38,047 nt of DNA from Acidobacteriota bacterium (GTDB taxonomy: Bacteria > Acidobacteriota > Terriglobia > Terriglobales > Acidobacteriaceae). This document shows positions 26,555-37,288 of this stretch, in pieces. Under the pieces are notes generated by a model. The model was not told the origin of the DNA, searched no databases, and was given only the letters and a program-made list of their open reading frames with translations. The position numbers and the translations under genes were made by a program. The DNA is taken from assembly GCA_021816455.1 (NCBI GenBank), contig JAKAXU010000030.1:1-38047 (forward strand), given 5' to 3'. Each line of letters begins with the position of its first letter. Position 1 is the stretch's first letter.

Positions 26555-27691
26555 CTACCAGGTCTCCGCGGTTGCTAGATTCTGCCCGTTTTGCCGTGCA
26601 TGCAGGTTTATCCCGTCCAGCATCTGCTGCTGGTCGCCAACTGGCGGTCGGCCACTCCTTGCAATTGACCGACTCTCGTCGCGCTCGTACAGAGAAGGCT
26701 CACCCGTCGGTCTGGTCTTCCAGCGGCGATGGATCCATAACCACTGGTCGGGGTAACGGCGAATCCATGACTCCAGAACCGCGGTGCAGCGAGCAGTCAG
26801 CGCCACGATGTCCTGCGCGCGGTCGCCGGTGATGACCGGCTGGATAGGCGGCGCAAAATGCAGAACATAACGCGATTCTGCCGCCTCCCAGAGCAGAAAC
26901 CCTGGGACGATTGCGGCACCGGTGCGCAAGGCGATGCGGGCCAGTCCACTGGCTGTGCAGGCGGGAATACCAAAAAAATCGACGAAGATACCTTCCGGCG
27001 GAGTCATATTGGTGTCCATCAGAATACCAACGGCGCGGCCCTCCTGCATGGCCTCCAGTATTCCGCGCGCAAAACGATCTCTCGTAATCACCCAGTTCCC
27101 ATGGCGGCAGCGCATGGAGCGAACAAAGGATTCAAGCAGCGGATTGTCCAGGCGGCGCGCCACCAGTCCCATCGGATGGCCCATCAGCGAGTGATAGTAG
27201 CTGGACAGTTCCCAGGCACCTAGATGGCCGGTGAGGATGAGCACACCCTTCCCTGCCGATTGCGCACGGAGGAAGTGCTCCAGCCCCTCGTAACGAATCT
27301 TGCTGGCTGAATTCTGTGGAGTGAAGCGAGAACTACAGCAGAACTCTGCGAAATGCCAGCCAAGATACGTGAACAGACGCCGGAGAATACGCTGATGTTC
27401 GTTGACGCCAAGCTCTGGCAAGGCTAGTGCAAGATTACGCATGCCCACGCTGCGCAAGCGGGCGTGAAGGTGAAAGATAAGCGCACCGAGCCAGGCACCC
27501 AATCGACGCGCCAGACTGCCAGGCAGCAATGCGATCAGGCCAACAATGGTCCGAACAGCAAGAAATTCGAAAAAATTGCGGACAGATCCTGTCGATCTCG
27601 GCACATTCAACAGTGTAATTGTCTGTGAGACGACTGTGGACCCTGGGAGACGTACGGAGCACACGATATGGTGGTTCGCTCCGCACGTCAA
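26555..27691 (-). CDS. Lysophospholipid/lipid A late acyltransferase (LpxL/HtrB family)
   Basis: Inner-membrane enzyme of the LpxL/LpxM family, adding secondary acyl chains to lipid A or related lipids. The active-site His and Glu are in TGHLGAWELSSYY, and other family segments are GILMDTNMTPPEGIFVDFFG and the C-terminal YPDQWLWIHRRWKTRP. A hydrophobic N-terminal stretch (AVRTIVGLIALLPGSLA) anchors it. The open frame begins at a TTG (27691, 378 residues). No Shine-Dalgarno supports it, and GTG 27604 or TTG 27610 would give a more usual length, so the start is unsettled. It sits between the SYLF gene and lpxD on the same strand. Confidence 0.85.
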   Translation of the reverse strand: MTCGANHHIVCSVRLPGSTVVSQTITLLNVPRSTGSVRNFFEFLAVRTIVGLIALLPGSLARRLGAWLGALIFHLHARLRSVGMRNLALALPELGVNEHQRILRRLFTYLGWHFAEFCCSSRFTPQNSASKIRYEGLEHFLRAQSAGKGVLILTGHLGAWELSSYYHSLMGHPMGLVARRLDNPLLESFVRSMRCRHGNWVITRDRFARGILEAMQEGRAVGILMDTNMTPPEGIFVDFFGIPACTASGLARIALRTGAAIVPGFLLWEAAESRYVLHFAPPIQPVITGDRAQDIVALTARCTAVLESWIRRYPDQWLWIHRRWKTRPTGEPSLYERDESRSIARSGRPPVGDQQQMLDGINLHARQNGQNLATAETW

Positions 27692-27718
27692 CGTTGCGGT
27701 TTGAAGGCTATCGGCTGG

Positions 27719-28420
27719 TTACTTCCGGTCCTTGGCGTCCACAAAAGCCTTCGCTACAGCACGCACAAATGGAACCGCTCCAGTCGGAACTGGAACTGTT
27801 CCGCTCAGGATTGAAGTGAAGCTGTGGCTGGCGCCGTAGTAAGTGTTTGTGTCGTCAGTATTTTGGCTGACCGAGGTTCCGTCCAGATCGATTCCAGCGA
27901 AGAGTCCCTTGCTGCGGGAGTAGGTGAGCAGTTCGGCGTTCATGCGCCAGTCCGTGGCAGCCTGCGAATCGCGCCCGACCGGACCCGCAGCGGCACTGAC
28001 GTCGCCACCAATCTGAAATTTGCTCTTCAGCAGGTCCTGGAAGCCTTTATTATTCACCGCGACGAGGATCAGGTCCGTCGACTGGCCGCCAGCCTGAAAG
28101 CCGAAGGAACCGCCGGCCATGCGGATGAAGACCGGCGCGCTCCAGCCATGGCCGGTGCGGCAGGTAACGATGCCTTGACCATACTGAACACCAAACAGAA
28201 AAGCACCCTTTTTCATGCCGGGGACCACACCAACACAGGTGGCCATCTGAAGAATATTGAGAGGAATGGTGCGGTCTGAAGTACCGAGAATCTGATCGAG
28301 AACAACTTTGGCGGCATCCACACGCTGTTGCAGATCCTGTTTGGACGAAGCCGCCCGGGCCATGCTGGACGAGGCCAGAACCACAGCGAAGCACAGAAAC
28401 GGGGAGATGAGCTTTTTCAT
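27719..28420 (-). CDS. Secreted SYLF-domain (YSC84-like) lipid-binding protein
   Basis: A 233-residue protein. The ATG at 28420 has AGGA close upstream and opens a clear signal peptide, MKKLISPFLCFAVVLASSS, cleaved after ARA. The mature part is a SYLF/YSC84 domain with typical segments VGVVPGMKKGAFLFGVQYGQG, RMAGGSFGFQAGGQSTDLIL and NAELLTYSRSKGLFAGIDLDG. SYLF proteins bind phosphoinositides in eukaryotes; the bacterial role is not known, though periplasmic or outer-membrane location fits. It may start an operon running through the acyltransferase and lpxD, as the gap to the next gene is 27 bases. Confidence 0.85.
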   Translation of the reverse strand: MKKLISPFLCFAVVLASSSMARAASSKQDLQQRVDAAKVVLDQILGTSDRTIPLNILQMATCVGVVPGMKKGAFLFGVQYGQGIVTCRTGHGWSAPVFIRMAGGSFGFQAGGQSTDLILVAVNNKGFQDLLKSKFQIGGDVSAAAGPVGRDSQAATDWRMNAELLTYSRSKGLFAGIDLDGTSVSQNTDDTNTYYGASHSFTSILSGTVPVPTGAVPFVRAVAKAFVDAKDRK

Positions 28421-28910
28421 TTTCCTGCTTACCTTTCTTGCAAAGAGATATTTTTTGAGGGATGCAGCCCGTAGCATTCTACATTCCGTGGGCTTGTCCA
28501 AGGCAATGTAGGCGAAGCAAAAAGCCCTGTCGGTCTGCTCTATGCAGTCGTATTCTGCTTTACCCTGTTAGAGTCCCGAGTGGCGCCCGGGGTTGTCTGG
28601 CCCGAAACAAGAGCAGGCTGCGGCTCTGGCCGTCACGAGAAACCTCTCTGCGAAAAAAGAGGACTTCTCTGGACGCACAGATTCTTGTGCGTCCAGAGAA
28701 GTCCTTCCCCAGATCTGCGTTGTTACTAAAGATACTTTGCCAATCCGGTGGAAAGTGCGCAAGGTAACGAAAGGGCAGTGTCATTTCGTAATCAACAACG
28801 CGCCCAAGTTTTTTAACTGAAAGACATACAACCCGAATGTCGCGTATTGCAGGTCATACCTCAACGACGGATGCTGAATCAGAACTGGTGCAGTTCAGGA
28901 CAATGGGGAC
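28421..28910. other. 490-base intergenic region between SYLF gene and response regulator
   Basis: No credible coding sequence is seen. The small open frames around 28560-28780 arise because the perfect inverted repeat at 28661-28704 keeps both strands open. Positions 28421-28650 should hold the promoter of the SYLF gene, but no convincing hexamer pair was found. Positions 28705-28910 lie between the regulator stop and the terminator and could be a long 3' untranslated region or a small RNA. Confidence 0.5.
28653..28704 (-). terminator. Strong intrinsic terminator (19-bp perfect stem)
   Basis: A perfect 19-bp inverted repeat (28661-28679 with 28686-28704) with a six-base loop is followed on the minus strand by T, C and six T. 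It would end minus-strand transcripts coming from the response regulator gene about 210 bases upstream, or from an RNA starting in between. On the plus strand no T-run follows. Confidence 0.82.
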
Positions 28911-29567
28911 TCAGCCGGAGATGCGCGAGGCCGCATCCTGAACCGCGAGCATGGACAACGCGACTCGATTCTGCACTCCCGTCTTACGCATGAGGCTGGA
29001 GACGTACGCCTTGACGGTTCGTTCTTCAATGCCTAGATCCTCGGCAATCTCGCGATTCGAACGCGCCTCCAGAATGCGATCCAGAACCTGCCGCTCGCGG
29101 GGACTGAGTTTCTCGAGATCGTTGCTGCTGTGCGACGACGGGCCGGCAATCAACCGGTCGATGAGGGTAGAAAGAACTCTCCTGGGTGCCCAGATGGACC
29201 CTTGAAGGACGACTTCGACGGCATACAGCACCTGCTCCGGCTCACAGCAGACATCGAGAAACGCCCGTCCTCCAGCAATGATCGAGCGCATGATCACCTC
29301 ATCGTTGTCTGTCGGGCCGAGGACGATCTGGCGCAGGTCCGGACGCATCCGGCGCACGAAGAATAGGGTATCTACCCAGGCATATGTTCCCGAGACATCC
29401 AGCAGAATGTAGCGAAGTTGGTCTCCCTCAAGCAGGGTTCGCAGTTCAGAACAGAGAGCCTGCACACGGGAGTGTCCTTCGAAGATTCCGCGTAAGCCTT
29501 CTGTGCGAATGGGATCCGAGGAGACAATCCCGAGCTGTACGGGCTGATCTGAGGGCGAAACCGGCAC
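28911..29567 (-). CDS. NarL/FixJ-type response regulator with LuxR DNA-binding domain
   Basis: A 218-residue two-domain regulator. Residues 10-130 form a receiver-like domain with the phosphoacceptor candidate D57 (YILLDVSG) and one early acidic residue, D18. The Lys expected after the fifth strand is not seen: the segment reads AFLDVCCEPEQ. The C-terminal LuxR HTH (about 152-212) is complete: LSPRERQVLDRILEARSNRE, then IAEDLGIEERTVKAYVSSL. The GTG at 29567 has AGGAG seven bases upstream. No partner histidine kinase is adjacent. It lies 127 bases downstream of dcd on the same strand. The missing Lys suggests altered or phosphorylation-independent switching. Confidence 0.85.
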   Translation of the reverse strand: MPVSPSDQPVQLGIVSSDPIRTEGLRGIFEGHSRVQALCSELRTLLEGDQLRYILLDVSGTYAWVDTLFFVRRMRPDLRQIVLGPTDNDEVIMRSIIAGGRAFLDVCCEPEQVLYAVEVVLQGSIWAPRRVLSTLIDRLIAGPSSHSSNDLEKLSPRERQVLDRILEARSNREIAEDLGIEERTVKAYVSSLMRKTGVQNRVALSMLAVQDAASRISG

Positions 29568-29694
29568 AGTCGGACTCCTTTGATGTCACTGGTTAGAGTA
29601 CCTTCTGAAGATTGACAACCTCGGGGAAGTGAGCGATGCCAAAACTGTAGTCCACCCCCAGCGCTTTCGCAATACAATTCCTCGGTTCAGGCAT

Positions 29695-30249
29695 TTACAG
29701 ACGAGGAAGAACGATGCCCTGCTGTTTCTGGTATTTCCCCTTGCGATCCGCATAGCTGACCTCGCAAGGCTCATTGCCCTGAAAAAATAGAATTTGGCAA
29801 AGCCCTTCGTTGGCATAGACGCGCGCCGGAAGCGGCGTGGTGTTGGAGATTTCAAGTGTGACAAAGCCTTCCCACTCCGGCTCAAACGGGGTGACGTTGA
29901 CGATGATGCCACACCGGGCGTAGGTCGATTTGCCGACGCAGATAGTGAGGACATTGCGTGGAATGCGAAAGTACTCGACCGAACGCGCGAGAGCGAAGCT
30001 GTTTGGGGGAACGATAACCGAATCAGCCTGCACGGTCACAAAGGAACGCTCGTCGAAGTTCTTAGGATCGATGACTGCGCTGTTGACGTTGGTGAAGATT
30101 TTGAATTCGTCTGAGACGCGAAGATCGTACCCGTAAGATGAAAGTCCGTAAGAGATGACGCCTTCGCGCACCTGCTTTTCACTGAATGGCTCGATCATTC
30201 CATGGTTGCGGGCTTGTTCACGAATCCAGCGATCACTGAGAATAGGCAT
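29695..30249 (-). CDS. dcd: dCTP deaminase
   Basis: Deaminates dCTP to dUTP for thymidylate synthesis. It has 184 residues of the trimeric dUTPase fold, with the family segments [39 protein letters not shown] and, near the C-terminus, [10 protein letters not shown]. The acidic catalytic region is around [20 protein letters not shown]. It belongs to the common SDRWI-type Dcd rather than the Escherichia coli type; whether it also removes pyrophosphate cannot be told here. Its candidate promoter overlaps that of the divergent HU gene. Confidence 0.93.
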   Translation of the reverse strand: MPILSDRWIREQARNHGMIEPFSEKQVREGVISYGLSSYGYDLRVSDEFKIFTNVNSAVIDPKNFDERSFVTVQADSVIVPPNSFALARSVEYFRIPRNVLTICVGKSTYARCGIIVNVTPFEPEWEGFVTLEISNTTPLPARVYANEGLCQILFFQGNEPCEVSYADRKGKYQKQQGIVLPRL

Positions 30250-30314
30250 GAGGCTCCGAAGCCTGACTGACAGGCAGTTGAACTGAGGCGCAACGCGTGA
30301 AGGCGCTGCCCACT

Positions 30315-30344
30315 ATCCTATGGGCTGACGGCCGCAATTGACAA
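30315..30344 (-). promoter_or_regulatory. Candidate promoter for dcd
   Basis: On the minus strand TTGTCA (30344-30339) and TAGGAT (30320-30315) are separated by 18 bases. The -35 shares five bases with the -35 of the divergent HU-gene promoter, so polymerase can occupy only one at a time. Confidence 0.5.
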
Positions 30345-30366
30345 TGACGACACGAATGAATATGCT
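30338..30366 (+). promoter_or_regulatory. Candidate promoter for the HU/IHF gene
   Basis: A consensus TTGACA (30338-30343), 17-base spacer and TATGCT (30361-30366) point toward the HU-like gene. Predicted start near 30373 gives a leader of about 70 bases, which contains a tiny 14-codon open frame (30377-30421) of no evident meaning. Confidence 0.65.
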
Positions 30367-30445
30367 CACGCCAGCGATGCGGTTCGGCTTGGCGTCGCAG
30401 CAGTCTGAAGAACGTCGTTGAATTCTGAGGAAGAGGATAAGAGCG

Positions 30446-30739
30446 TTGATTAAACAGAACATCGTTCACCACGTAATCGAGCGAACCGGATTGCCGCGCA
30501 CAAAAGCAGAGGCTGCCGTCGATTGCGTCTTTGACGGACTGAAAAAAGCTCTGGCTGCGGGCGATCGCATTGAGCTGCGCGGCTTCGGCGTCTTCAGCGT
30601 AAGGCCGCGGAAGACCGGAATCGGGCGGAACCCGCGCACAGGCAGCGAGGTGAGCATCGCTCCCGGCAAGGCCATTCGCTTCAAGCCCGGCAAGGAGCTT
30701 CAGGAGATTGCTCCGGGACCGAACGAGCAGGGTAAATAG
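30446..30739 (+). CDS. HU/IHF-family nucleoid DNA-binding protein
   Basis: A 97-residue histone-like protein that binds and bends DNA as a dimer. N-terminal helices are followed by the beta-arm with the signature GFGVFSVRPRKTGIGRNPRT and the ending IAPGKAIRFKPGKELQE. The start is TTG at 30446 with a purine-rich ribosome site (GAGGA, about ten bases upstream); no ATG or GTG is available. The last ten residues extend slightly beyond typical HU. Sequence does not separate HU from IHF subunits with certainty. Confidence 0.9.
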   Translation: MIKQNIVHHVIERTGLPRTKAEAAVDCVFDGLKKALAAGDRIELRGFGVFSVRPRKTGIGRNPRTGSEVSIAPGKAIRFKPGKELQEIAPGPNEQGK

Positions 30740-30785
30740 TTCAGCAAATCCGTCTCAACATCGACACCCGTCGCAAAACCAGAGG

Positions 30786-31679
30786 TTATTTCAAATCCAC
30801 AATCTGGCCCTTAGCAGGTACGGCGCTCAACTGGTAAGCCTTTTTCATTTGGACCTTGTGCAGCCTGCCGCTGCGCTCGAAGAGCAGCGTCCATTGAAGT
30901 GGCGAACCGCCTGAAGGTGGCAACCCCACAAACGTGATCGACGGCGGAGCCTTCCAGGAGACCGACAACGACGCCGGCATATAGTTTGGACTGGGATCTC
31001 CTCCCGACGGCATTAACGTCGTAACGGCCTGCACCTGGTCACCGGCAAGCGCCGCGTAGCAGAGAGCGAGACCGAGCCAATCCGCGCGCACCGCATGTGC
31101 ATCCTCACGCAGCAGATCATTGAAGACAACCATCGTCAAGCGATTGCGGCGGGATGGCGTGTAGAGTGAGTAGCCCTTCCGCTCGACAGGAACCAGATGC
31201 AGTCGTCCGCTGCCTGTCCGCAGAATCACCACCGAAAAACTGGCCTCGTGATGCGTTCCTGGCGCGCGACGATAATTCATCAGAAGATGATCCGGCAGCG
31301 CTGTGCAGACGGCCTGCCGAGCCTCCCAGCCTAAACCGGAGACTTCGCCGCTTCCCTGCCCTGGGAACGCGAATCCCTGCTCATCCGCCAGGGTCACAAT
31401 GCGGGGCATGCTGTGCGCAAGCAGCGAGCGGTCCGCGGAACTCATCCGATCCAACGGAAGAGAGGGCATGGCTGTTGTCTCGTGGGTTTTGGAGTCCAGT
31501 GGGAAGGGAGTCGTCAGCGGAGCGGCGGACGCAGACGTTACCACAAGACCACAGGTTGTTTTATTACCAGCACTGGGCTGGCATGGAACCGGCGCAGAAC
31601 CCTGCGCGAAGATGGAGACCGATGCCAGGCAGCAGCCGAGAATCAGAAAAGGCGGAGATGTCAGCGCAGATCGTGTCAC
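30786..31679 (-). CDS. Secreted protein of unknown function
   Basis: A 297-residue protein from a GTG at 31679, with a hydrophobic N-terminal segment (SPPFLILGCCLASVSIFAQG) that looks like a signal peptide; the Gly-Cys inside it is only a weak lipobox. The mature region has a disordered Thr/Pro-rich stretch (about 30-75), then a mixed alpha/beta domain with no recognised motif. Segments such as FVGLPPSGGSPLQWTLLFE suggest a beta-rich C-terminal half. It is convergent with the HU gene and follows another secreted protein gene on the same strand. No family assignment is offered. Confidence 0.65.
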   Translation of the reverse strand: MTRSALTSPPFLILGCCLASVSIFAQGSAPVPCQPSAGNKTTCGLVVTSASAAPLTTPFPLDSKTHETTAMPSLPLDRMSSADRSLLAHSMPRIVTLADEQGFAFPGQGSGEVSGLGWEARQAVCTALPDHLLMNYRRAPGTHHEASFSVVILRTGSGRLHLVPVERKGYSLYTPSRRNRLTMVVFNDLLREDAHAVRADWLGLALCYAALAGDQVQAVTTLMPSGGDPSPNYMPASLSVSWKAPPSITFVGLPPSGGSPLQWTLLFERSGRLHKVQMKKAYQLSAVPAKGQIVDLK

Positions 31680-31729
31680 TCTAGGATCAGGGTATCATTC
31701 ACGCGCTGAAAAGAGCGCAAACAGCGCGA

Positions 31730-31753
31730 GGGCGCTCCGCAAAGGAAGCGCCC
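31730..31753 (-). terminator. Hairpin between two secreted-protein genes, possible weak terminator
   Basis: GGGCGCT (31730-31736) pairs with AGCGCCC (31747-31753), extended by one pair after a mismatch. It lies 44 bases past the stop of the TPR-like gene. No clean T-run follows on the minus strand. Confidence 0.3.
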
Positions 31754-31796
31754 CGCAAAGACAGAGCGATATCTGTACATCGACCGGCTGGACCGC

Positions 31797-33107
31797 TCAG
31801 TTACTGGAGTGGTGGCCAGCGGCTGGCTTATGGTGCGTGACCGGCTTTTTCTCCACCTGGAACTCGCCGTCACGCATGATGATCTGCGGCGGAGTCTGGG
31901 TGTAGGAATCGTAGGTACCCACCAGATTCTTGACATCCGAACCGACGGCCGGGATATCCTTGTCCGCCAGCGGCTTCTTCATGTTGATCGTAAAGTCGGC
32001 TACCTTATCCGCCTTCGCATCATCCGTCACTGCAAGCTTGATCTGGTTGGCGTCGGCAGAGATGACGGTACCCGGAATAATGACGACCTTGTCCTTCAGC
32101 GTAGCAAAGAGCTTTTCGGCATTTTCAGGCGAAGCATTGGCGAGCACGTACTCGCTGTCACCCATGGCGTAGGTGGTGAAATCCGGATTGTCCGCCACAA
32201 ACTTGTCGGCGATCTCTTTCGGCGTCGGCGCTGGAGCAATCTTGAAATCCTGTGGCGGGAAGACGCTCTTGGCGGAAGCGGCCATCACCGCGTCGTAGCC
32301 ATCTTCGCCTCCGTGGAAGCGCTTGTACCAGTACTTGGCCTGTTTCTCAATGACTGGCTTGAAGTTGGCTGGTGCAAAATCCTCAGCGCGGCTCATAAAC
32401 CAGACGCCGTTTATCATATCGGCGGGCTTGAGCTGCGTGTACGTCTGGCCGAGAACCAGTGTGTCATTGAGCGCAGGAGCCACTTGGGTCGCAGCGGGGT
32501 TGGAAGCGCTCAGCATCTCCAGTTCCGTACGGAACTCCGTGATTGCGCCCTGCAAATCCTTCTTCGAGTAAATGTCGTCATAGGCAATGACGGAATGGAA
32601 GAACGGATCCGTGGTTGCCTTCTGTTTTTTGAAGGCGTCATCGGTCACGCCATCCGGCTTGGCCAAAGCCAGTCCCTTCTGCGCTGCAGCGGCAGCATCA
32701 TCCAGCAACTGCGCCTGCTGCGTAGGATTGGAAGCGGCCACTTGAGTCGCCTGCTGCTTCTTGATGAACGCAATCAGATACAGAGCCTTCAGGTTGGATG
32801 GATCAACCTGAAGGAGACGATTGGCTGCATCGACGGCCTTCGAAGCGTCAAACTGCGTATAAGCATCGAGGAGCTGATTCAGAACCGCAGTCTTGACAAC
32901 ACTCTGCGGGTAGGCAGTTAGAAACGCCTCACAGGCAGAGGCTTTAGCCTGGGGTGACGTCTGTGAGACGGCATTCTGGTAGGAGTTGTATTCGGCAGGA
33001 TCTTTGATGGTGATCTGGCCGGCGTTGGCCTGCGCAACAAGCAGGGGGGTAGAAACCAGACTAAGGCCGACCAAAGCAACCACAGTGGCGAGGAGATACT
33101 TCTTCAT
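31797..33107 (-). CDS. Secreted TPR-like repeat protein, function unknown
   Basis: A 436-residue protein with a clear signal peptide (MKKYLLATVVALVGLSLVS..., cleavage after AQANA). Residues about 35-260 are helical and TPR-like, for example FLTAYPQSVVKTAVLNQLLD and AANRLLQVDPSNLKALYLIA. Residues about 330-420 are beta-rich (KVVIIPGTVISADANQIKLA) and resemble a small OB/SH3-like module. The tail has two His pairs (HHKPAAGHH). The ATG at 33107 follows AGGAGC at good spacing. A strong promoter stands about 130 bases upstream, which suggests high expression. Probably periplasmic; partner unknown. Confidence 0.75.
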   Translation of the reverse strand: MKKYLLATVVALVGLSLVSTPLLVAQANAGQITIKDPAEYNSYQNAVSQTSPQAKASACEAFLTAYPQSVVKTAVLNQLLDAYTQFDASKAVDAANRLLQVDPSNLKALYLIAFIKKQQATQVAASNPTQQAQLLDDAAAAAQKGLALAKPDGVTDDAFKKQKATTDPFFHSVIAYDDIYSKKDLQGAITEFRTELEMLSASNPAATQVAPALNDTLVLGQTYTQLKPADMINGVWFMSRAEDFAPANFKPVIEKQAKYWYKRFHGGEDGYDAVMAASAKSVFPPQDFKIAPAPTPKEIADKFVADNPDFTTYAMGDSEYVLANASPENAEKLFATLKDKVVIIPGTVISADANQIKLAVTDDAKADKVADFTINMKKPLADKDIPAVGSDVKNLVGTYDSYTQTPPQIIMRDGEFQVEKKPVTHHKPAAGHHSSN

Positions 33108-33241
33108 TCAAAGCTCCTGAGCATTCATTTTTTCGATCGTCTTCCGACGAGTATGTTTCCGAGCAGCAAGCGTGCCTGCATGAGCTGACCTTAGGCTGAA
33201 CTGGTTCTTCCGTTCCTGTGTCAAGATACGGTGATGCTCGG

Positions 33242-33270
33242 ATTATAGAAACTAGGACCGTCTCTGACAA
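33242..33270 (-). promoter_or_regulatory. Strong sigma70-like promoter upstream of the TPR-like secreted protein
   Basis: On the minus strand TTGTCA (33270-33265), a 17-base spacer and a perfect TATAAT (33247-33242). The predicted start near 33235 gives a leader of about 128 bases before the ATG at 33107. The -35 lies just beyond the metX stop codon, so the gene has its own promoter inside the tail of the met operon. Confidence 0.7.
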
Positions 33271-33279
33271 GGGGAAGAA

Positions 33280-35964
<2,685 letters not shown>

Positions 35965-35971
35965 CGCAATC

Positions 35972-36001
35972 AGTATGAAGGCTGCGGCGGGATCGCGTCA
36001 A
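35972..36001 (-). promoter_or_regulatory. Candidate promoter of the met leader and metYX operon
   Basis: On the minus strand TTGACG (36001-35996; five of six consensus), an 18-base spacer, and CATACT (35977-35972; four of six). Seven bases separate the -10 from the A of the leader ATG at 35964, placing the transcription start on or within a base or two of that codon. It begins 22 bases beyond the tRNA-Gly CCA end. Confidence 0.6.
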
Positions 36002-36022
36002 TGCAGAGGATCAGAATGGTGC

Positions 36023-36097
36023 TGGAGCGGGAGACCGGGATCGAACCGGCGACATTCAGCTTGGGAAGCTGACGTTCTACCACTGAACTACTCCCGC
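36023..36097 (-). tRNA. tRNA-Gly (anticodon CCC)
   Basis: A complete cloverleaf on the minus strand: acceptor GCGGGAG/CTCCCGC (36097-36091 with 36033-36027), D arm GTTC-AGTGGTA-GAAC, anticodon stem TCAGC/GCTGA with loop TTCCCAA giving anticodon CCC, and T arm GCCGG-TTCGATC-CCGGT. The discriminator is T at 36026 and CCA is encoded (36025-36023). It reads GGG codons. Confidence 0.95.
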
Positions 36098-36415
36098 CCT
36101 TATATTTCAACAACTTGCAAATTTACATATCGCTTACTAACCAAAGTGCTTATGGATGCAGTCGAGACTGCCGATGTTCCCCGTGTCGGCAAACCACCGC
36201 TGGATGGGCAGTGGATAGTAGGCATGGCTATCAAGGTCAGCCTGAAGAAGTATCTCAAGATTGGCTCCCGTTGGCAATTCGGACTCTTGTCCATTGCAAG
36301 ATAAGCCTGAAGCCCAGAATTGATTCCAACAGACGATGAGCCTGCTAACGCAAAGTCATCGACCTGCCTGAATCAAGTGTCTCGAATCCGTGCAGTGATT
36401 GAAAGAAAAGGTTCT
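36098..36415. other. Non-coding stretch upstream of tRNA-Gly
   Basis: About 320 bases without a credible gene. Base composition is more AT-rich near the tRNA (36098-36160), where its promoter should lie, but no hexamer pair with proper spacing was resolved. Short open frames running across the tRNA have no coding character. Confidence 0.5.
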
Positions 36416-36964
36416 TTAGAGACGGGTAGCAGCCCAGTCGCCCAACCCCAGCTTAACCACGCGTCGAGCAATCTCCTTTCCGGTCCAGATCGATACGGGC
36501 TGACCGGTGGGCGGCGTCAAGGCTCCATCGGGAGAGTGCACCGCAAAGATCATCCGGTGATATCGGTCCCGCCGGGCATTGAACCTCGATACATAGTCAT
36601 CGAGAACACTTTGGGTTGCGGTACTCTTGACTTGAACGAAAGCGATTTCGTCAGAAGAGACGTTTTCGACTTCAACGTCGACTCCCTCCGTCGCGCCGCC
36701 GAGCTTCGCCAATCGCGCCCAACCGGTACGCGACAGGATCAAATCTATCAGCAGTTCAAAGTCCTTATCTCCGAGGCGGGCAACAAGCTTAGCAACAGCG
36801 TCCTCGTAAGTCTGACGCGCTAGAACCGCAACTCGGGCGTCCTCATCTTCCTCGTTCCGAATGATGCGAAGAATTTCCTTCCAACCCTTGGGCTTACATA
36901 CGGTAGCCTGAAATCCGGCTACACCGCGACAATGCCAGGAAGCTCGCTCGTTACCAGATGCCGC
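36416..36964 (-). pseudogene. Broken gene for a restriction-endonuclease-like (PD-(D/E)XK type) protein
   Basis: From a TAA at 36967-36965 down to the stop at 36416 one frame is open for about 180 codons and looks like real protein, but it has no ATG, GTG or TTG before the TTG at 36742, which falls within the domain. Recognisable parts are WKEILRIIRNEEDEDARVAV, YEDAVAKLVARLGDKDFELL and a nuclease-like core with GVDVEVEN followed by AFVQVKSTA (the D...QxK pattern). An overlapping frame (37020-36919) also shows protein-like sequence ending in SELPGIVAV. The likely history is loss of the N-terminus or a frameshift. Possibly a remnant of a mobile or defence gene; the exact family is not known to me. 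Confidence 0.5.
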
Positions 36965-36967
36965 TTA

Positions 36968-37288
36968 TCGTCCAAAGAATAGTTGCTCCACGGTGATTGA
37001 CAGGTCAGCCAAAAATGGCCTCACTCGTTCGTTTCGATGGCAGGGCTTGTTTCAACTCCATCCCGAACCGTGCACCACCACATGCAACTGTCCTGAAACG
37101 TGATCCAGACGTGCCAGCTACCTTACCGGTCAGGGGACCAGGTTCTTAAGCCAATAGAGAAGCGTTCGCCGGACTATTCCCAGCCGTAGCCGTTGTCTTC
37201 CTCGGGGCTGGTCTGGACGAGTGGTTTGCCCTGTTGGCGCCAATCCAGAGTCCAGATCGGGAGCATCTGCCCGCACCCACCAGGCCAA
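36968..37288. other. Decayed intergenic region
   Basis: About 320 bases between the broken endonuclease-like gene and the truncated transporter. Apart from the short frame ending at 36919 that runs up to 37020, nothing coding, no RNA gene and no clear repeat was seen. Consistent with a scrap-yard area next to an insertion element. Confidence 0.45.

Noticed and set aside
28653-28704. CRISPR repeat or transposon end
   Set aside because: The inverted repeat occurs once, has no spacers or flanking duplication, and is followed by a T-run as expected for a terminator.
31809-32921. 370-codon open frame on the plus strand
   Set aside because: It is antisense to the TPR-like secreted protein, whose signal peptide, ribosome site and promoter mark the minus strand as coding; the plus frame has no domain-like sequence.
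36023-36120. Phage or island attachment site in tRNA-Gly
   Set aside because: No second copy of the tRNA 3' end was found in the window, no integrase is present, and the decayed genes lie on the 5' side of the tRNA.
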